Positions 7,079 through 16,163 of a DNA stretch of 64,000 bases are shown here, piece after piece. The position numbers were made by a program, and so were the translations under genes. Origin of the DNA: Mycolicibacterium parafortuitum (GTDB lineage Bacteria > Actinomycetota > Actinomycetes > Mycobacteriales > Mycobacteriaceae); NCBI RefSeq assembly GCF_010725485.1, contig NZ_AP022598.1, forward strand, positions 744,001-808,000, written 5' to 3'. Under the pieces are notes generated by a model. That model ran no database searches, was not told the origin of the DNA, and saw nothing but the letters and a program-made list of their open reading frames with translations. How positions within the stretch are numbered: the first letter of the stretch is position 1; each line of letters opens with the position of its first letter.

Positions 7079-8514
7079 TGGCCAAAACGTACGTCGGCGC
7101 CCGGGTGCGGCAGCTGCGCAGCGAGCGCGGCTTCAGCCAGGCCGCGCTCGCGCAGATGCTGGAGATCTCGCCGAGCTACCTGAACCAGATCGAGCACGAC
7201 GTGCGCCCGCTGACCGTCGCGGTGCTGCTGCGCATCACCGAGGTCTTCGGTGTGGACGCGACGTTCTTCGCCTCCCAGGACGACACCCGGCTGATCGCCG
7301 AACTGCGCGAGGTCCTGATGGACCGCGACCTCGACGTCGACGTCGACCCGGCCGAGGTCGCCGACATGGTCGCCTCGCATCCGGGGCTGGCGCGGGCGAT
7401 GGTGAACCTGCACCGCCGCTACCAGTTGACCACCACCCAGTTGGCCGCCGCGACCGAGGACCGGTTCCTCGGCGGCGTCGGGTCCGGCGCCAGCGGTTCC
7501 GGCGCGATCTCGATGCCGCACGAGGAGGTCCGCGACTACTTCTACCAACGCCAGAACTATCTGCACGACCTCGACATGGCCGCCGAGAACCTGACCGCGG
7601 ACATGCGGGTGCACCGCGGGGAGCTGGCCAGCGACCTGGCCGACCGGCTGCGGTTCGTGCACGGTGTGACGATCATCCGCAGCCCCGACCTCGGCGAGGC
7701 GGTGATGCACCGCTACGACCCGGCCACCAAGCGTCTCGAGATCGGCACCCAGCTCTCGGCCGGGCAGCGGGTGTTCCGGATGGCCGCCGAGCTGGCCTAC
7801 CTGGAGTGCGGCGATCTGATCGAAAAGCTGGTCGAGGACGGACATTTCACCAGCGAGGAGTCCAAGAAGCTGGCCCGGATGGGTTTGGCGAACTACTTCG
7901 CCGCCGCCGCGGTGCTGCCCTACGCACAGTTCCATGAGGTGGCCGAGAGGTTCCGCTATGACATCGAGCGGCTGTCGGCGTACTACTCGGTGAGCTACGA
8001 GACGATCTGCCACCGGCTTTCGACGCTGCAGCGCCCGACGATGCGTGGAGTGCCGTTCTCGTTCGTCCGGGTCGACCGGGCCGGGAACATGTCGAAACGC
8101 CAGTCCGCCACCGGTTTTCACTTCTCGTCCAGCGGCGGCACCTGCCCGCTGTGGAACGTCTACGAGACGTTCGCCAACCCCGGCAAGATCGGCGTGCAGA
8201 TCGCCGAGATGCCCGACGGACGCGCCTACATGTGGGTGGCGCGCACCGTGGAGCGCCGCGCCACCCGCTATGGTCAGCCGGGTAAGACGTTCGCGATCGG
8301 CCTCGGCTGCGAATTGCGACACGCGCAGCGGTTGGTCTACTCGGAAGGCCTGGTGACCGGTGATCCCAATGTGCCCGCGACGCCGATCGGCGCCGGTTGC
8401 CGCGTGTGCGAGCGCGACAACTGCCCGCAGCGCGCGTTCCCCGCGCTCGGCCGCGCGCTCGACATCGACGAGCACCGCTCCACCGTCTCGCCGTACCTGG
8501 TGAAGCAGTCATGA
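7078..8514 (+). CDS. ramB: RamB-type short-chain fatty acyl transcriptional regulator
   Basis: A 478-residue XRE-type regulator, close to the known RamB length. The N-terminal helix-turn-helix (about residues 6-60) includes VRQLRSERGFSQAALAQMLEISPSYLNQIEHD. The middle carries the ImmA/IrrE-like (DUF955) region (FRMAAELAYLECGDLIE), and the C-terminal domain has a cysteine cluster (CRVCERDNCPQRAFP) plus GGTCPLWNVYETF. RamB controls glyoxylate-cycle genes according to carbon source. The GTG at 7078 is chosen by family length and the leaderless -10 before it. The tandem TTTGCAAAG box upstream of aceA is its likely target. It overlaps the next gene by ATGA, indicating co-translation. Confidence 0.95.
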   Translation: MAKTYVGARVRQLRSERGFSQAALAQMLEISPSYLNQIEHDVRPLTVAVLLRITEVFGVDATFFASQDDTRLIAELREVLMDRDLDVDVDPAEVADMVASHPGLARAMVNLHRRYQLTTTQLAAATEDRFLGGVGSGASGSGAISMPHEEVRDYFYQRQNYLHDLDMAAENLTADMRVHRGELASDLADRLRFVHGVTIIRSPDLGEAVMHRYDPATKRLEIGTQLSAGQRVFRMAAELAYLECGDLIEKLVEDGHFTSEESKKLARMGLANYFAAAAVLPYAQFHEVAERFRYDIERLSAYYSVSYETICHRLSTLQRPTMRGVPFSFVRVDRAGNMSKRQSATGFHFSSSGGTCPLWNVYETFANPGKIGVQIAEMPDGRAYMWVARTVERRATRYGQPGKTFAIGLGCELRHAQRLVYSEGLVTGDPNVPATPIGAGCRVCERDNCPQRAFPALGRALDIDEHRSTVSPYLVKQS

Positions 8515-9047
8515 CCGAACGCATCCCGCCCGGCGGCTTCAAGGATCTCGGCCCGCTGAACTGGCTGATCGCCAAGGGCGGCGCCCGCGGTATCCGCCGG
8601 CCCCGGTTCAGCCTGATGAACGTTCTCGGCCGGCACCGTCTGCTGTTCCTGGCCTGGCTGCCACTGTCGGGGTACCTGCTCTACGCGGGCAAGCTGTCCC
8701 GTCACGACGCCGAGGTGGTGATCCTGCGCGTCGGACACCTGCGCGACAGCGAGTACGAGCTGCAGCAGCACCGCAGGCTGGCGCGCTCGCGAGGGCTCGA
8801 CAAGGAGACTCAGGCGCGCATCTTCGAAGGCCCCGACGCCGACGGACTGACCGAGCGCGAACGCGTGCTGATCACCGCGACCGACGAGTTCGTCGTCACC
8901 CGCGGTGTGTCCCCCGAGACCTGGCAGCAGCTCAGCCGCCACTTCAGCAAGCCGCAGCTGATCGAATTCTGTCTGCTCGCAGCGCAATACGACGGTCTGG
9001 CCGCGACGATTTCGACGCTCGGCGTGCCACTGGACTTCCCGGACTGA
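8511..9047 (+). CDS. Carboxymuconolactone decarboxylase (CMD) family protein
   Basis: A 178-residue CMD/AhpD-like helical protein. The core (LSRHDAEVVILRVGHLRDSEYELQQH, about residues 63-88) is recognisable, but the CxxC pair of AhpD-type peroxidases is absent: RVGHLRDSEYELQQH has no cysteine. A classical alkylhydroperoxidase mechanism is therefore unlikely. It is translationally coupled to ramB through ATGA and from memory corresponds to Rv0464c. It may act on a lactone-like or peroxide substrate tied to fatty-acid use; this is inference. Confidence 0.85.
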   Translation: MTERIPPGGFKDLGPLNWLIAKGGARGIRRPRFSLMNVLGRHRLLFLAWLPLSGYLLYAGKLSRHDAEVVILRVGHLRDSEYELQQHRRLARSRGLDKETQARIFEGPDADGLTERERVLITATDEFVVTRGVSPETWQQLSRHFSKPQLIEFCLLAAQYDGLAATISTLGVPLDFPD

Positions 9048-9102
9048 CGGCACGGGTTGACACGAATGACCGCGGGTGTAACGCCACGGTTACCATGCGT
9101 CC

Positions 9103-10071
9103 ATGAGCCCCGCGAATCCGTGGCGCCACCCTCCCGGTGTGCCCCGCTGCGAACCCCCGCGTGCCGAAGGCACGTTCTTCCTGCCCGGCGGCCGACGCCT
9201 GGGCTACGCCGAGTTCGGTGATCCGACCGGCCCACCGGTGCTGTGGTTCCACGGCACCCCGGGCGGCCGCCGACAGCTGCCGATCGTCGGCCGGCGCGCG
9301 GCCGAACGACTCGGCCTGCGGGTGGTGCTCGTCGAGCGGGCGGGCTCGGGCCTGAGCGACCGGCACAAGTACGGCCAGATCGGCGACTGGGCCACCGATA
9401 TGGCCCATGTCGCCGATGTCCTCGGCGCCGACCGCATCGGCGTCGCGGGCCTGTCCGGCGGCGGCCCGTACGCGCTGGCCTGCGCCGGGATGCCCGCGCT
9501 GCGCGACCGGGTGGCCGCCGTCGCGGTGCTCGGCGGCGTCACCCCGTCGGTCGGCCCCGACGCCACCGCCAGCGGGGCGATCGCGTTGGCGAGAAGGTTC
9601 TCCGCAGTGACCTCGGCGCTGCGCCGGCCCTTCGCGGCGGTCACCGCCGGCATGCTGACCACCGTGATCCCGCTGGCACACCCGGTCTACTCGGGTCTGG
9701 CGTCGGCGATGCCCGACGGCGACAAGCGGGTGTTCGCCAACCCGGAGATCGAGGCGATGTTCATCGACGACATCGTGCACGTCGCCAACGGCGGGTTCCA
9801 GGCCCTGCTCGACGACGCCCGTCTGTTCGGCCTCGACTGGGGTTTCCGGCTGTCCGACGTGAACGTGCCGGTGCGGTGGTGGCACGGCGACGCGGACTCG
9901 ATCATCTCGCTGGCCGACGCGCAGGCCGCCGCCGAACACCTTCCCGACGTCGACCTGCTGTTGATGCCCGACGAGAGCCACCTCGGCGGGTTCGCCAAAG
10001 CCGACGATGTGCTCGCGTTCCTCGCCGAGCACCTCACGCCACGCAACGGCGAGCGCCGCAAGCAGAGCTGA
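9103..10071 (+). CDS. Alpha/beta hydrolase
   Basis: A 322-residue alpha/beta-hydrolase. The oxyanion-hole motif is HGTPGG at residues 50-55, the nucleophile elbow is GLSGG with Ser118, a likely acid is in WWHGDADSII, and the catalytic His is in DESHLGG near the C-terminus. A cap region lies at about residues 145-225. The enzyme probably hydrolyses an ester, lactone or epoxide; the substrate cannot be told. The gene ends 4 bases from the convergent GGDEF gene. It is not part of the neighbouring core order I recall from M. tuberculosis, so it may be an accessory insertion. Confidence 0.88.
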   Translation: MSPANPWRHPPGVPRCEPPRAEGTFFLPGGRRLGYAEFGDPTGPPVLWFHGTPGGRRQLPIVGRRAAERLGLRVVLVERAGSGLSDRHKYGQIGDWATDMAHVADVLGADRIGVAGLSGGGPYALACAGMPALRDRVAAVAVLGGVTPSVGPDATASGAIALARRFSAVTSALRRPFAAVTAGMLTTVIPLAHPVYSGLASAMPDGDKRVFANPEIEAMFIDDIVHVANGGFQALLDDARLFGLDWGFRLSDVNVPVRWWHGDADSIISLADAQAAAEHLPDVDLLLMPDESHLGGFAKADDVLAFLAEHLTPRNGERRKQS

Positions 10072-10075
10072 CCCG

Positions 10076-11182
10076 TCAGGCGGACCCGTTCGTAGAGCCG
10101 TCGGTGACGACCACGACCCGGTTACCGCCCTCGGCCTTGGCCTCGTACATCGCCGCGTCGGCGGCGGTGATCACGTCGATCAGGTCGATGTCGGGGCGTT
10201 CGCTGGTGGCCAGCCCGATACTCACGGTGACGGTCGGGTCCGCCGGTTCGGCGACCGCCGCGCGGATCCGCTCGGCGACCTCGTGGGCGCGCCGGCGCGC
10301 GATCCGGTCGACGACGAGGAACTCCTCCCCGCCCCAGCGCACCACGACCGCGTCGTCGTCGACGCTGGCCCGGATCCGGCGCGCGGTGCGGATCAGCACG
10401 TCGTCGCCCACGGCGTGACCGAAGGTGTCATTGACACGTTTGAAGCCGTCGACGTCGATCAACAGCGCGCACAGATGCCCGTCGTCGCGGGCGTCGGCGT
10501 TGAGTCGTTTCACCGACATCGCCAGCCCGCGCCGATTGGTCAGCTCCGTCAGCGGATCGGTGAGCGACTGCTTCGAACTGCCCTGCAGCAACCAGAAGCC
10601 GAACTGCAGCGCGGGAAGGATGCACACGGTGACCAGCAGCGCTATCACCGCCCGCGAGACCCCAACCTGCAGTCCGTACTCGGGGTTGGACTTCGCCAGC
10701 CACACCGCGATGCCGACCACCGCGATCGTGCACCAGGCGATATGGACCAGGTGCAGCCGTGGACCGTGGAAGAACACCACATAACCGCCGGCGCACAGCA
10801 GGATCGGGATCCCCGACATCGCGAAATTGGGATCGCCGAACAGCAGCGCCGACAGCGTCATCAACGCATCGACATACACGACGAGCATCGCGGATTCACG
10901 CACCGAAGGCCACGGGCGCACCGACCAGCGCACCGCCCAGCCCAGCGAACCCACCGCAGTGACGGCCCACCCGATACGGAACAGCGCACCGTCGGCGCCA
11001 GGCGGCACGAACACGTTGACCGCTGCCAGCAAGCCCATGGTCGCGCCGATGCCCGCGATGATCCAGCGGAGGATCCTTAGCAGCCCGCGCGTGCGCAGGA
11101 AGTCGATCCGCCACTGGTACTCGTCGCGCTGCTGCCACCATTCCCGCAGCAGCACACCGATACCGGCGGTCCCGTCTCCCAC
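10076..11182 (-). CDS. Membrane-bound GGDEF diguanylate cyclase
   Basis: A 368-residue protein. The N-terminal half has about six hydrophobic segments (residues about 30-195). The C-terminal half is a complete GGDEF domain: LTDPLTELTNRRGL, then LIDVDGFKRVNDTFGHAVGDDVL and the active-site motif RWGGEEFLV. It should make cyclic di-GMP at the membrane. The usual RxxD inhibitory site five residues before GGEEF is not present (SVDDDAVVV), so product inhibition may be absent. The GTG at 11182 lies 14 bases after the small membrane gene, so lpdC, that gene and this one look like one transcript. A longer reading from 11260 would overlap the upstream gene and was rejected. Confidence 0.9.
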   Translation of the reverse strand: MGDGTAGIGVLLREWWQQRDEYQWRIDFLRTRGLLRILRWIIAGIGATMGLLAAVNVFVPPGADGALFRIGWAVTAVGSLGWAVRWSVRPWPSVRESAMLVVYVDALMTLSALLFGDPNFAMSGIPILLCAGGYVVFFHGPRLHLVHIAWCTIAVVGIAVWLAKSNPEYGLQVGVSRAVIALLVTVCILPALQFGFWLLQGSSKQSLTDPLTELTNRRGLAMSVKRLNADARDDGHLCALLIDVDGFKRVNDTFGHAVGDDVLIRTARRIRASVDDDAVVVRWGGEEFLVVDRIARRRAHEVAERIRAAVAEPADPTVTVSIGLATSERPDIDLIDVITAADAAMYEAKAEGGNRVVVVTDGSTNGSA

Positions 11183-11196
11183 TAGGCCATTTTGAC

Positions 11197-11475
11197 CTAC
11201 AGGTACGTCACGCCGAGCACGATCAGCGACAACAGCACCGGCGACACCGACAGTCCCCACAGAAAGGCGGCACGGGCCTCGGACTTCTCATCCCTGCGCT
11301 GCCACAGCCGGCGGCCGCGCAGTGATGCGGCCACGCCGACGGCGAACGACACCCCGGCGACGACGAGCACCCATGCGGGAATGTTGGTCGACGAGATGGC
11401 AAAGGAGATACCGGCCAGCCACAGGATGTGGCCGACCACCAATCCGCCGATACCGGCGACCCAGATCGCCCTCAA
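11197..11475 (-). CDS. Small membrane protein (Rv0463-like)
   Basis: A 92-residue protein with three predicted membrane segments (about 5-25, 33-52 and 70-90) and a basic cytosolic loop RGRRLWQRRDEKSEA between the last two. It begins with TTG immediately after the TAA of lpdC and is followed 14 bases later by the GGDEF gene. Position and size match, from memory, the small membrane protein that follows lpdC in M. tuberculosis. The function is unknown. Confidence 0.75.
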   Translation of the reverse strand: MRAIWVAGIGGLVVGHILWLAGISFAISSTNIPAWVLVVAGVSFAVGVAASLRGRRLWQRRDEKSEARAAFLWGLSVSPVLLSLIVLGVTYL

Positions 11476-12882
11476 TTAGAAGTTGATCATGTGGCCGACC
11501 AGGCCGTGGAAGCACTCCTGCAGCGCCTCCGACAGGGTCGGGTGGGTGTGCACGTTGCGGGCGAGCTCGTTGGCCGTCAGATCCCACTTCTGGGCCAGCG
11601 TCAACTCCGGCAGCAACTCGGCGACGTCGGGACCGATCAGGTGGCCGCCGAGCAGCTCGAGATGTTTCTTGTCGGCGATCAGCTTCACGAAGCCGGTCGG
11701 GTCGCCGAGACCGTGTGCCTTGCCGTTGGCGGTGAACGGGAACTTCGCGACGACTATTTCAGACCCTCGTCGTTCCGCTTCTTCCTTGGCCTGCTCCTCG
11801 GTCAGCCCGAAGCTCGCGACCTGCGGCTGACAGAACGTCGCCCGCGGCATCATCCGGTAGTCGCCGAGTGCCAGCGTCTCCGCCCCGGCGATGGTCTCGG
11901 CCGCGACCACGCCCATCGCCTCGGCGACGTGCGCGAGCTGCAGCTTGCCGGTCACGTCACCGATCGCGTAGATGTGCGGCACGTTGGTGCGCATGTAGTC
12001 GTCGATGCCGATGGCCTTACGGTCGGTGAGCTCGACGCCGGCCTTGTCCAGCCCGAAGCCCTCGACGTTCGGCGCGAATCCGATGGCCTGCATGACCTTG
12101 TCGGCCTTCAGTTCCTCGGTCTTGTCGTTCTTGCTCACCTTGACGGTGACCTGGCCGCCGTCATCCTCGATGGACTCGACCTTGGTGCCGGTCAGGATCT
12201 TGACGCCGAGCTTCTTGTACTGCTTCTCGATCTCCTTGGACACCTCGGCGTCCTCGTTGGGCAGCGCGCGCGGCAAAAACTCGACGATGGTGACGTCGAC
12301 CCCGTAGTTCTTCAGCACGTAGGCGAACTCCATGCCGATGGCACCGGCGCCGGCGATGATGATCGACTCGGGCAGTTCGCGGCTCAGGATCTGCTTCTCG
12401 TAGGTGACGACGTTGTCGCTCAGCGATGTGCCCGGCACCAGCCGGGTGCTCGAACCGGTCGCGATGATCGCGTTGTCGAACTCGACCTTCTCGGTGTCAC
12501 CCTCGTTCAGGTCGACTTCGAGGCTGTTGGGCCCGGTGAACTTGCCATAGCCGTGGATCTCGGTGATCTTGTTCTTCTTCATCAGGAAGTGCACACCGGC
12601 GACGCGGCCGTCGGCGACCTTGCGGCTGCGGTCATACGCCGCGCCGTAGTCGAAGCTGACGTCGCCGCTGATACCGAACGTCTTGGCGTCCTTGTGGAAC
12701 ACGTGGGCGAGTTCGGCGTTGCGCAGCAATGCCTTCGACGGGATGCACCCGACGTTGAGGCACACACCGCCCCAGTACTTGGGTTCGACGATGGCGGTCT
12801 TCAGCCCGAGCTGGGCCGCGCGTATGGCCGCGACGTATCCGCCGGGGCCGGCTCCGAGGACGACGACGTCATAGTGGGTCAC
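11476..12882 (-). CDS. lpdC: Dihydrolipoamide dehydrogenase
   Basis: A 468-residue flavoprotein disulfide reductase. The FAD motif is [20 protein letters not shown] (residues 7-26), the redox-active disulfide is in [13 protein letters not shown] (about 38-50), the NAD motif is [20 protein letters not shown], and the catalytic His-Glu pair is in [12 protein letters not shown] near the C-terminus. It reoxidises dihydrolipoyl groups of 2-oxo-acid dehydrogenases, and in mycobacteria also serves the peroxynitrite reductase/peroxidase system. The GTG at 12882 is preceded by TAGGGT 8 bases upstream, suggesting its own nearly leaderless promoter although the ABC operon ends only 6 bases before it. 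Confidence 0.97.
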   Translation of the reverse strand: MTHYDVVVLGAGPGGYVAAIRAAQLGLKTAIVEPKYWGGVCLNVGCIPSKALLRNAELAHVFHKDAKTFGISGDVSFDYGAAYDRSRKVADGRVAGVHFLMKKNKITEIHGYGKFTGPNSLEVDLNEGDTEKVEFDNAIIATGSSTRLVPGTSLSDNVVTYEKQILSRELPESIIIAGAGAIGMEFAYVLKNYGVDVTIVEFLPRALPNEDAEVSKEIEKQYKKLGVKILTGTKVESIEDDGGQVTVKVSKNDKTEELKADKVMQAIGFAPNVEGFGLDKAGVELTDRKAIGIDDYMRTNVPHIYAIGDVTGKLQLAHVAEAMGVVAAETIAGAETLALGDYRMMPRATFCQPQVASFGLTEEQAKEEAERRGSEIVVAKFPFTANGKAHGLGDPTGFVKLIADKKHLELLGGHLIGPDVAELLPELTLAQKWDLTANELARNVHTHPTLSEALQECFHGLVGHMINF

Positions 12883-12896
12883 GTTTACCTACCCTA
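12882..12896 (-). promoter_or_regulatory. Probable near-leaderless promoter of lpdC
   Basis: Minus strand TAGGGT (12896-12891), 8 bases, then GTG at 12882. The hexamer lies within the last 8 bases of the upstream ABC ATPase gene and the 6-base gap after it. Confidence 0.4.
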
Positions 12897-13515
12897 GTGG
12901 GCTCGGCAAGGCGAGCGTGGCCGCTGTGAGCGTCTCGACCAATACGGCGTCGTGGCTGACGAGGACCACGGACGCGCCACCGTCGGCGACGCCGCGCAAC
13001 AAGGCCACGACGGACGCGGTGGAAATCGGGTCGAGCATCGCGGTCGGCTCGTCGCACAGCACGAAGCGGGCTCGCTGGGTGAGCACCCTCCCGAGACAGG
13101 CGCGCTGCAACTGTCCGTCGCTGACCTGCCCCGGATAGCGGTCGAGCAGCGCGGGGTCGAGCCCCACGTCGCCGGCGGTGCTGCGCAGGTCGGCGGCGCC
13201 GAATCGGTCACCGCGGATCAGCGCGGGTTCGGCGATGATCTGCCCCAGGGTCCAGCGCGGGTTGCACACCAGGCGCGGGTGCTGGGCGAGCAGCGCGATC
13301 GATCCCTTCGGCGCCACCGGGTCCCCGTCGTAGCGGATCTCGCCGGTGTCGGGGCGCTGCAGTCCGGCCAGCACCCGCAGCAGGGTGGTCTTCCCGCTGC
13401 CCGATGCACCGGTCACCCCGGTGATCTGCCCGGCCGGGGCGCTCAGATTGACCCCGTCCAGCACGGTTCTGCCCCCGAAGGCCAGCCCGACGCCGGTGGC
13501 CGACAGTCCGGTCAC
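12889..13515 (-). CDS. ABC importer ATP-binding protein (DppF/OppF-like, short)
   Basis: A 208-residue ATPase. Walker A is GASGSGKTT (about residues 34-42), Walker B is VLCDEPTAMLD and the H-loop is VSHD. The signature motif is VSDGQ rather than LSGGQ, so it deviates at two positions. The protein is also short: OppF/DppF subunits usually exceed 250 residues and have a C-terminal oligopeptide-binding extension, missing here. The GTG start overlaps the stop of the partner ATPase (GTGA). It is the last gene of a five-gene importer. Either it works as the asymmetric partner in a heterodimeric ATPase, or it is a decayed copy. Confidence 0.85.
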   Translation of the reverse strand: MTGLSATGVGLAFGGRTVLDGVNLSAPAGQITGVTGASGSGKTTLLRVLAGLQRPDTGEIRYDGDPVAPKGSIALLAQHPRLVCNPRWTLGQIIAEPALIRGDRFGAADLRSTAGDVGLDPALLDRYPGQVSDGQLQRACLGRVLTQRARFVLCDEPTAMLDPISTASVVALLRGVADGGASVVLVSHDAVLVETLTAATLALPSPLG

Positions 13516-14276
13516 ACCGCAACCGTCCCGAGCAGGGCCTGCGTGTACGGATCGGCGCTGGTGAGCGTGTCGGACAACGTGGCCTGCGACAGCACGGTGC
13601 CGCGCGCCATCACCGCGACGTCGTCGCACACCGCCGCGCGCAGCAGCGACGGCATGTCGTGGGTGATGACCAGTACGCCCGCGCCGTCGGAGGCGGCGTC
13701 GCCGAGCAGCTGCCAGATCAGCGCGGCGTTGTCGGGGTCCAGCGCCGAGGTGGGTTCGTCGGCGACCAGAACGCCGGGGCGGCCGGCGAGCGCCGCGGCG
13801 ATCGCGACACGCTGGGCCATGCCGCCGGACAGTTCGTGCGGGTAGCGGTCGACGACGTGTGGCGGCAGCGCGACGGCGGCACACAGTTGCCCGGGAGTGC
13901 GGTCCGAGTCCAACCGGGCACAGACCTCGGCCAACTGGGAGCCGATGGTGCGTACCGGGGTGAACGACGTCGACGCCGACTGCGGCACCGAACCGACCTG
14001 GCGGCCGCGCAACTCCCGCCAGGCACGCTCGTCGTCGCAGCGCACCTGCCTGCCACCGACGTGCACCGTGCCGCGGACCCGGGACCCCGGCGGCATCAGT
14101 CCGGTCAGCGCGGCGGCCACCAGCGATTTGCCGCAACCGGATTCGCCGACCAGCGCGGTGACGCGGCCGGCCGGGACGTCGAGGTGGACGTCGTCGAGCA
14201 CGTCGACGGTGGCCGAGTGGCGTCCCCGGCGAAGATCGATGCCTACGGTCAGCCCGGTCAGGCGCGCGGCGCTCAT
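13512..14276 (-). CDS. ABC importer ATP-binding protein (DppD/OppD-like)
   Basis: A 254-residue ATPase with canonical motifs: Walker A GESGCGKS, signature LSGGMAQR, Walker B VLVADEPTSALD and H-loop ITHD. The peptide/nickel family C-terminal extension is largely absent. It follows the two permease genes and overlaps the second ATPase gene by GTGA, so the pair is coupled. With the upstream lipoprotein and permeases it forms a peptide/opine/nickel-type importer at the cell membrane. Substrate unknown. Confidence 0.9.
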   Translation of the reverse strand: MSAARLTGLTVGIDLRRGRHSATVDVLDDVHLDVPAGRVTALVGESGCGKSLVAAALTGLMPPGSRVRGTVHVGGRQVRCDDERAWRELRGRQVGSVPQSASTSFTPVRTIGSQLAEVCARLDSDRTPGQLCAAVALPPHVVDRYPHELSGGMAQRVAIAAALAGRPGVLVADEPTSALDPDNAALIWQLLGDAASDGAGVLVITHDMPSLLRAAVCDDVAVMARGTVLSQATLSDTLTSADPYTQALLGTVAV

Positions 14277-14298
14277 CGTGTCCTCCTGCTGAATGAAC

Positions 14299-15144
14299 TC
14301 ACCACACCTGCCCCGTCGGTGGTCGGTGCCGGTTGCGCATGAGGGTGCCGGCCGCGGCGAAGGCGAGCGCGGTCGCGATCAACGCCGCGGCGGGGACGGC
14401 CAGCGTCCACCAGGCGCCGGTGAGCACGTCGCCGCGGGCCTCGCTGAGCAGCGTGCCGAGGCTGGCGCGGTCCGGGGAGAGCCCGACCCCCAGGAACGAC
14501 AGCGTGGACTCGTGCCACACCGCGTGCGGCAGCAGCACGATCATCGCGACCAGGGCCTGCCCCGTCACCGCGGGCACGAGATGGGTGCGCGCGACGAACC
14601 ACCGCGAGGCCCCCGCCAGCCGTGCGGACTCCACCCACCCGGCATTGGCGACCGCGAGCAGTTCGGCGCGCACCACGCGCGCGACCGCCGGCCAGTGCGT
14701 CAGCGCGATGGACGCGATGATCGCCAGCGGGGCGCCGCGCCACATCGCGGCGATCACGATCCCGACCACCAGGTGGGGCAGCGCGTTGAACCCGTCGACC
14801 AGGCGCATCACGACCGCGTCGAGCCACCCGCCGGCCAGTGCCGCGGCGACACCGACCGCGAGCCCCAGGCACGTCGCCGCCACCGCGCACACCACGGCGA
14901 TCAACAGCGAGACCCGCAGCCCCTCCGCGGTGCGGACCAGCAGGTCGTAGCCCGAATGATCGGTTCCGACAAGGTGTTCGGCGCTCGGCGGGCGCAGCGC
15001 GGCGGAGAAGTCGGCCACCTGCTCGCCGGCCAGCAGCGGGATACCGAGGGCCGCCGCGGTGATGACACCGAGCACGAGCCACGGCCACCGGGAGGTGCGG
15101 GCAAGCTCGCTCTGGGCCGATGATTCGCTCGCAAGCTCGCTCAT
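14299..15144 (-). CDS. ABC importer permease (DppC-like)
   Basis: A 281-residue permease. A short polar N-terminus precedes the first membrane helix (about residues 20-40), then GTDHSGYDLLVRTAEGLRVSL, typical of DppC, and the ATPase-contacting EAA-type loop VRAELLAVANAGWVESARLAGA. About six membrane helices. The ATG at 15144 overlaps the upstream permease stop (ATGA). It should pair with the DppB-like protein to form the translocation channel. Confidence 0.9.
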   Translation of the reverse strand: MSELASESSAQSELARTSRWPWLVLGVITAAALGIPLLAGEQVADFSAALRPPSAEHLVGTDHSGYDLLVRTAEGLRVSLLIAVVCAVAATCLGLAVGVAAALAGGWLDAVVMRLVDGFNALPHLVVGIVIAAMWRGAPLAIIASIALTHWPAVARVVRAELLAVANAGWVESARLAGASRWFVARTHLVPAVTGQALVAMIVLLPHAVWHESTLSFLGVGLSPDRASLGTLLSEARGDVLTGAWWTLAVPAAALIATALAFAAAGTLMRNRHRPPTGQVW

Positions 15145-16163
15145 GCCCTCATCCTGACCCGCGGATCGATCGCCACCGCCGCCGCATCCGACAGCGCCGA
15201 ACCGGCCAGTACCGCGGCGGCCGCGGCCACAGTCAGCGCGGCGAGCAGCGCAAAGTCCAGTGCCGCAGCCGAATCCACCAGCACGGCGGCCATACCGGGC
15301 CAGCCGAAGACGGTCTCGACGATCGCGGCGCCGGCGATCAACTCGGGCAGCCTGGTGCCCAGCAGCGCCAGCGTCGGAAGTACCGAGACCGGCGCGATGT
15401 GCCCGCGCAGCAGTGCCCAGCCGTGCACCCCGCGGGACCGCGCGGCGCGCACCGCATCGGAGCCGACGCTTTCGACGACGGCGGCGCGCGTGGTCAGCAA
15501 CAGCCACGGAATCATCGACACCGTGAGCGCGATCCATGGCAGGATGGCATGGCGCAGAACACCTTCGACGGTGTAGTCGGCGCCGGGCGGCGCGGCACCG
15601 GAAGCGGGAAGCCATCGCAGACCTACCGCGACGACCACCACCAGTGCCAGCGACACCACGAACGGTGGCACCGCGGCGAAGGTCACCGAGAAGCCGGTAC
15701 ACAGCCGATCGACCAGACCACCTCGGCGCATCCCCGCCAGGCAGCCCAGCAGCACCGCCGACACCGCCGCGGTCAGCAGCGCGGCCCCGGACAGGGCCAG
15801 CGTGAACGGCATCCGCTCGGCCAGCACGGTGGTAACCGGTTGCGACTGCGTCGACGACCAGCCGAGTTCACCCCGTGACACGCCGCCGATCCACTGCCAC
15901 CAGGCCTGATACCACGGCATGTCGGTGTTGTAGGCCTCGCGCATCGCCTCCCGCTGGGACTGCGTCGCGAACTGGTAGTTGCTGCCGAGATAGGCGGCCA
16001 GCGGATCGAAGGGCGACAGCGACGCGACGGCGAAGATCGCCGCCGAGATCGCGACAGTCAGGGGCACCGCGACGGCCGCCCGGACCGCCAGCAACCGGGC
16101 CGCGGCACGCACAGGGCGCGCGGCAACCTTCTCGGCGAGTGCCGGCGGCGTCAGCGTGTCCAC
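15141..16163 (-). CDS. ABC importer permease (DppB-like)
   Basis: A 340-residue permease. The N-terminal helix is at about residues 26-48, followed by the periplasmic segment common to DppB proteins (SPFDPLAAYLG ... GELGWSSTQSQPV) and five further helices. The EAA loop is VVESVGSDAVRAARSRG. The GTG at 16163 overlaps the end of the substrate-binding gene by 13 bases; a start at 16190 is possible but increases the overlap. It belongs with the DppC-like permease and two ATPases downstream. Confidence 0.88.
   Translation of the reverse strand: MDTLTPPALAEKVAARPVRAAARLLAVRAAVAVPLTVAISAAIFAVASLSPFDPLAAYLGSNYQFATQSQREAMREAYNTDMPWYQAWWQWIGGVSRGELGWSSTQSQPVTTVLAERMPFTLALSGAALLTAAVSAVLLGCLAGMRRGGLVDRLCTGFSVTFAAVPPFVVSLALVVVVAVGLRWLPASGAAPPGADYTVEGVLRHAILPWIALTVSMIPWLLLTTRAAVVESVGSDAVRAARSRGVHGWALLRGHIAPVSVLPTLALLGTRLPELIAGAAIVETVFGWPGMAAVLVDSAAALDFALLAALTVAAAAAVLAGSALSDAAAVAIDPRVRMRA

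Noticed and set aside
6178..8475. Thioesterase as a 765-residue fusion
   Set aside because: The upstream part is antisense to ramB and has no domain; only the last about 259 residues match the thioesterase family.
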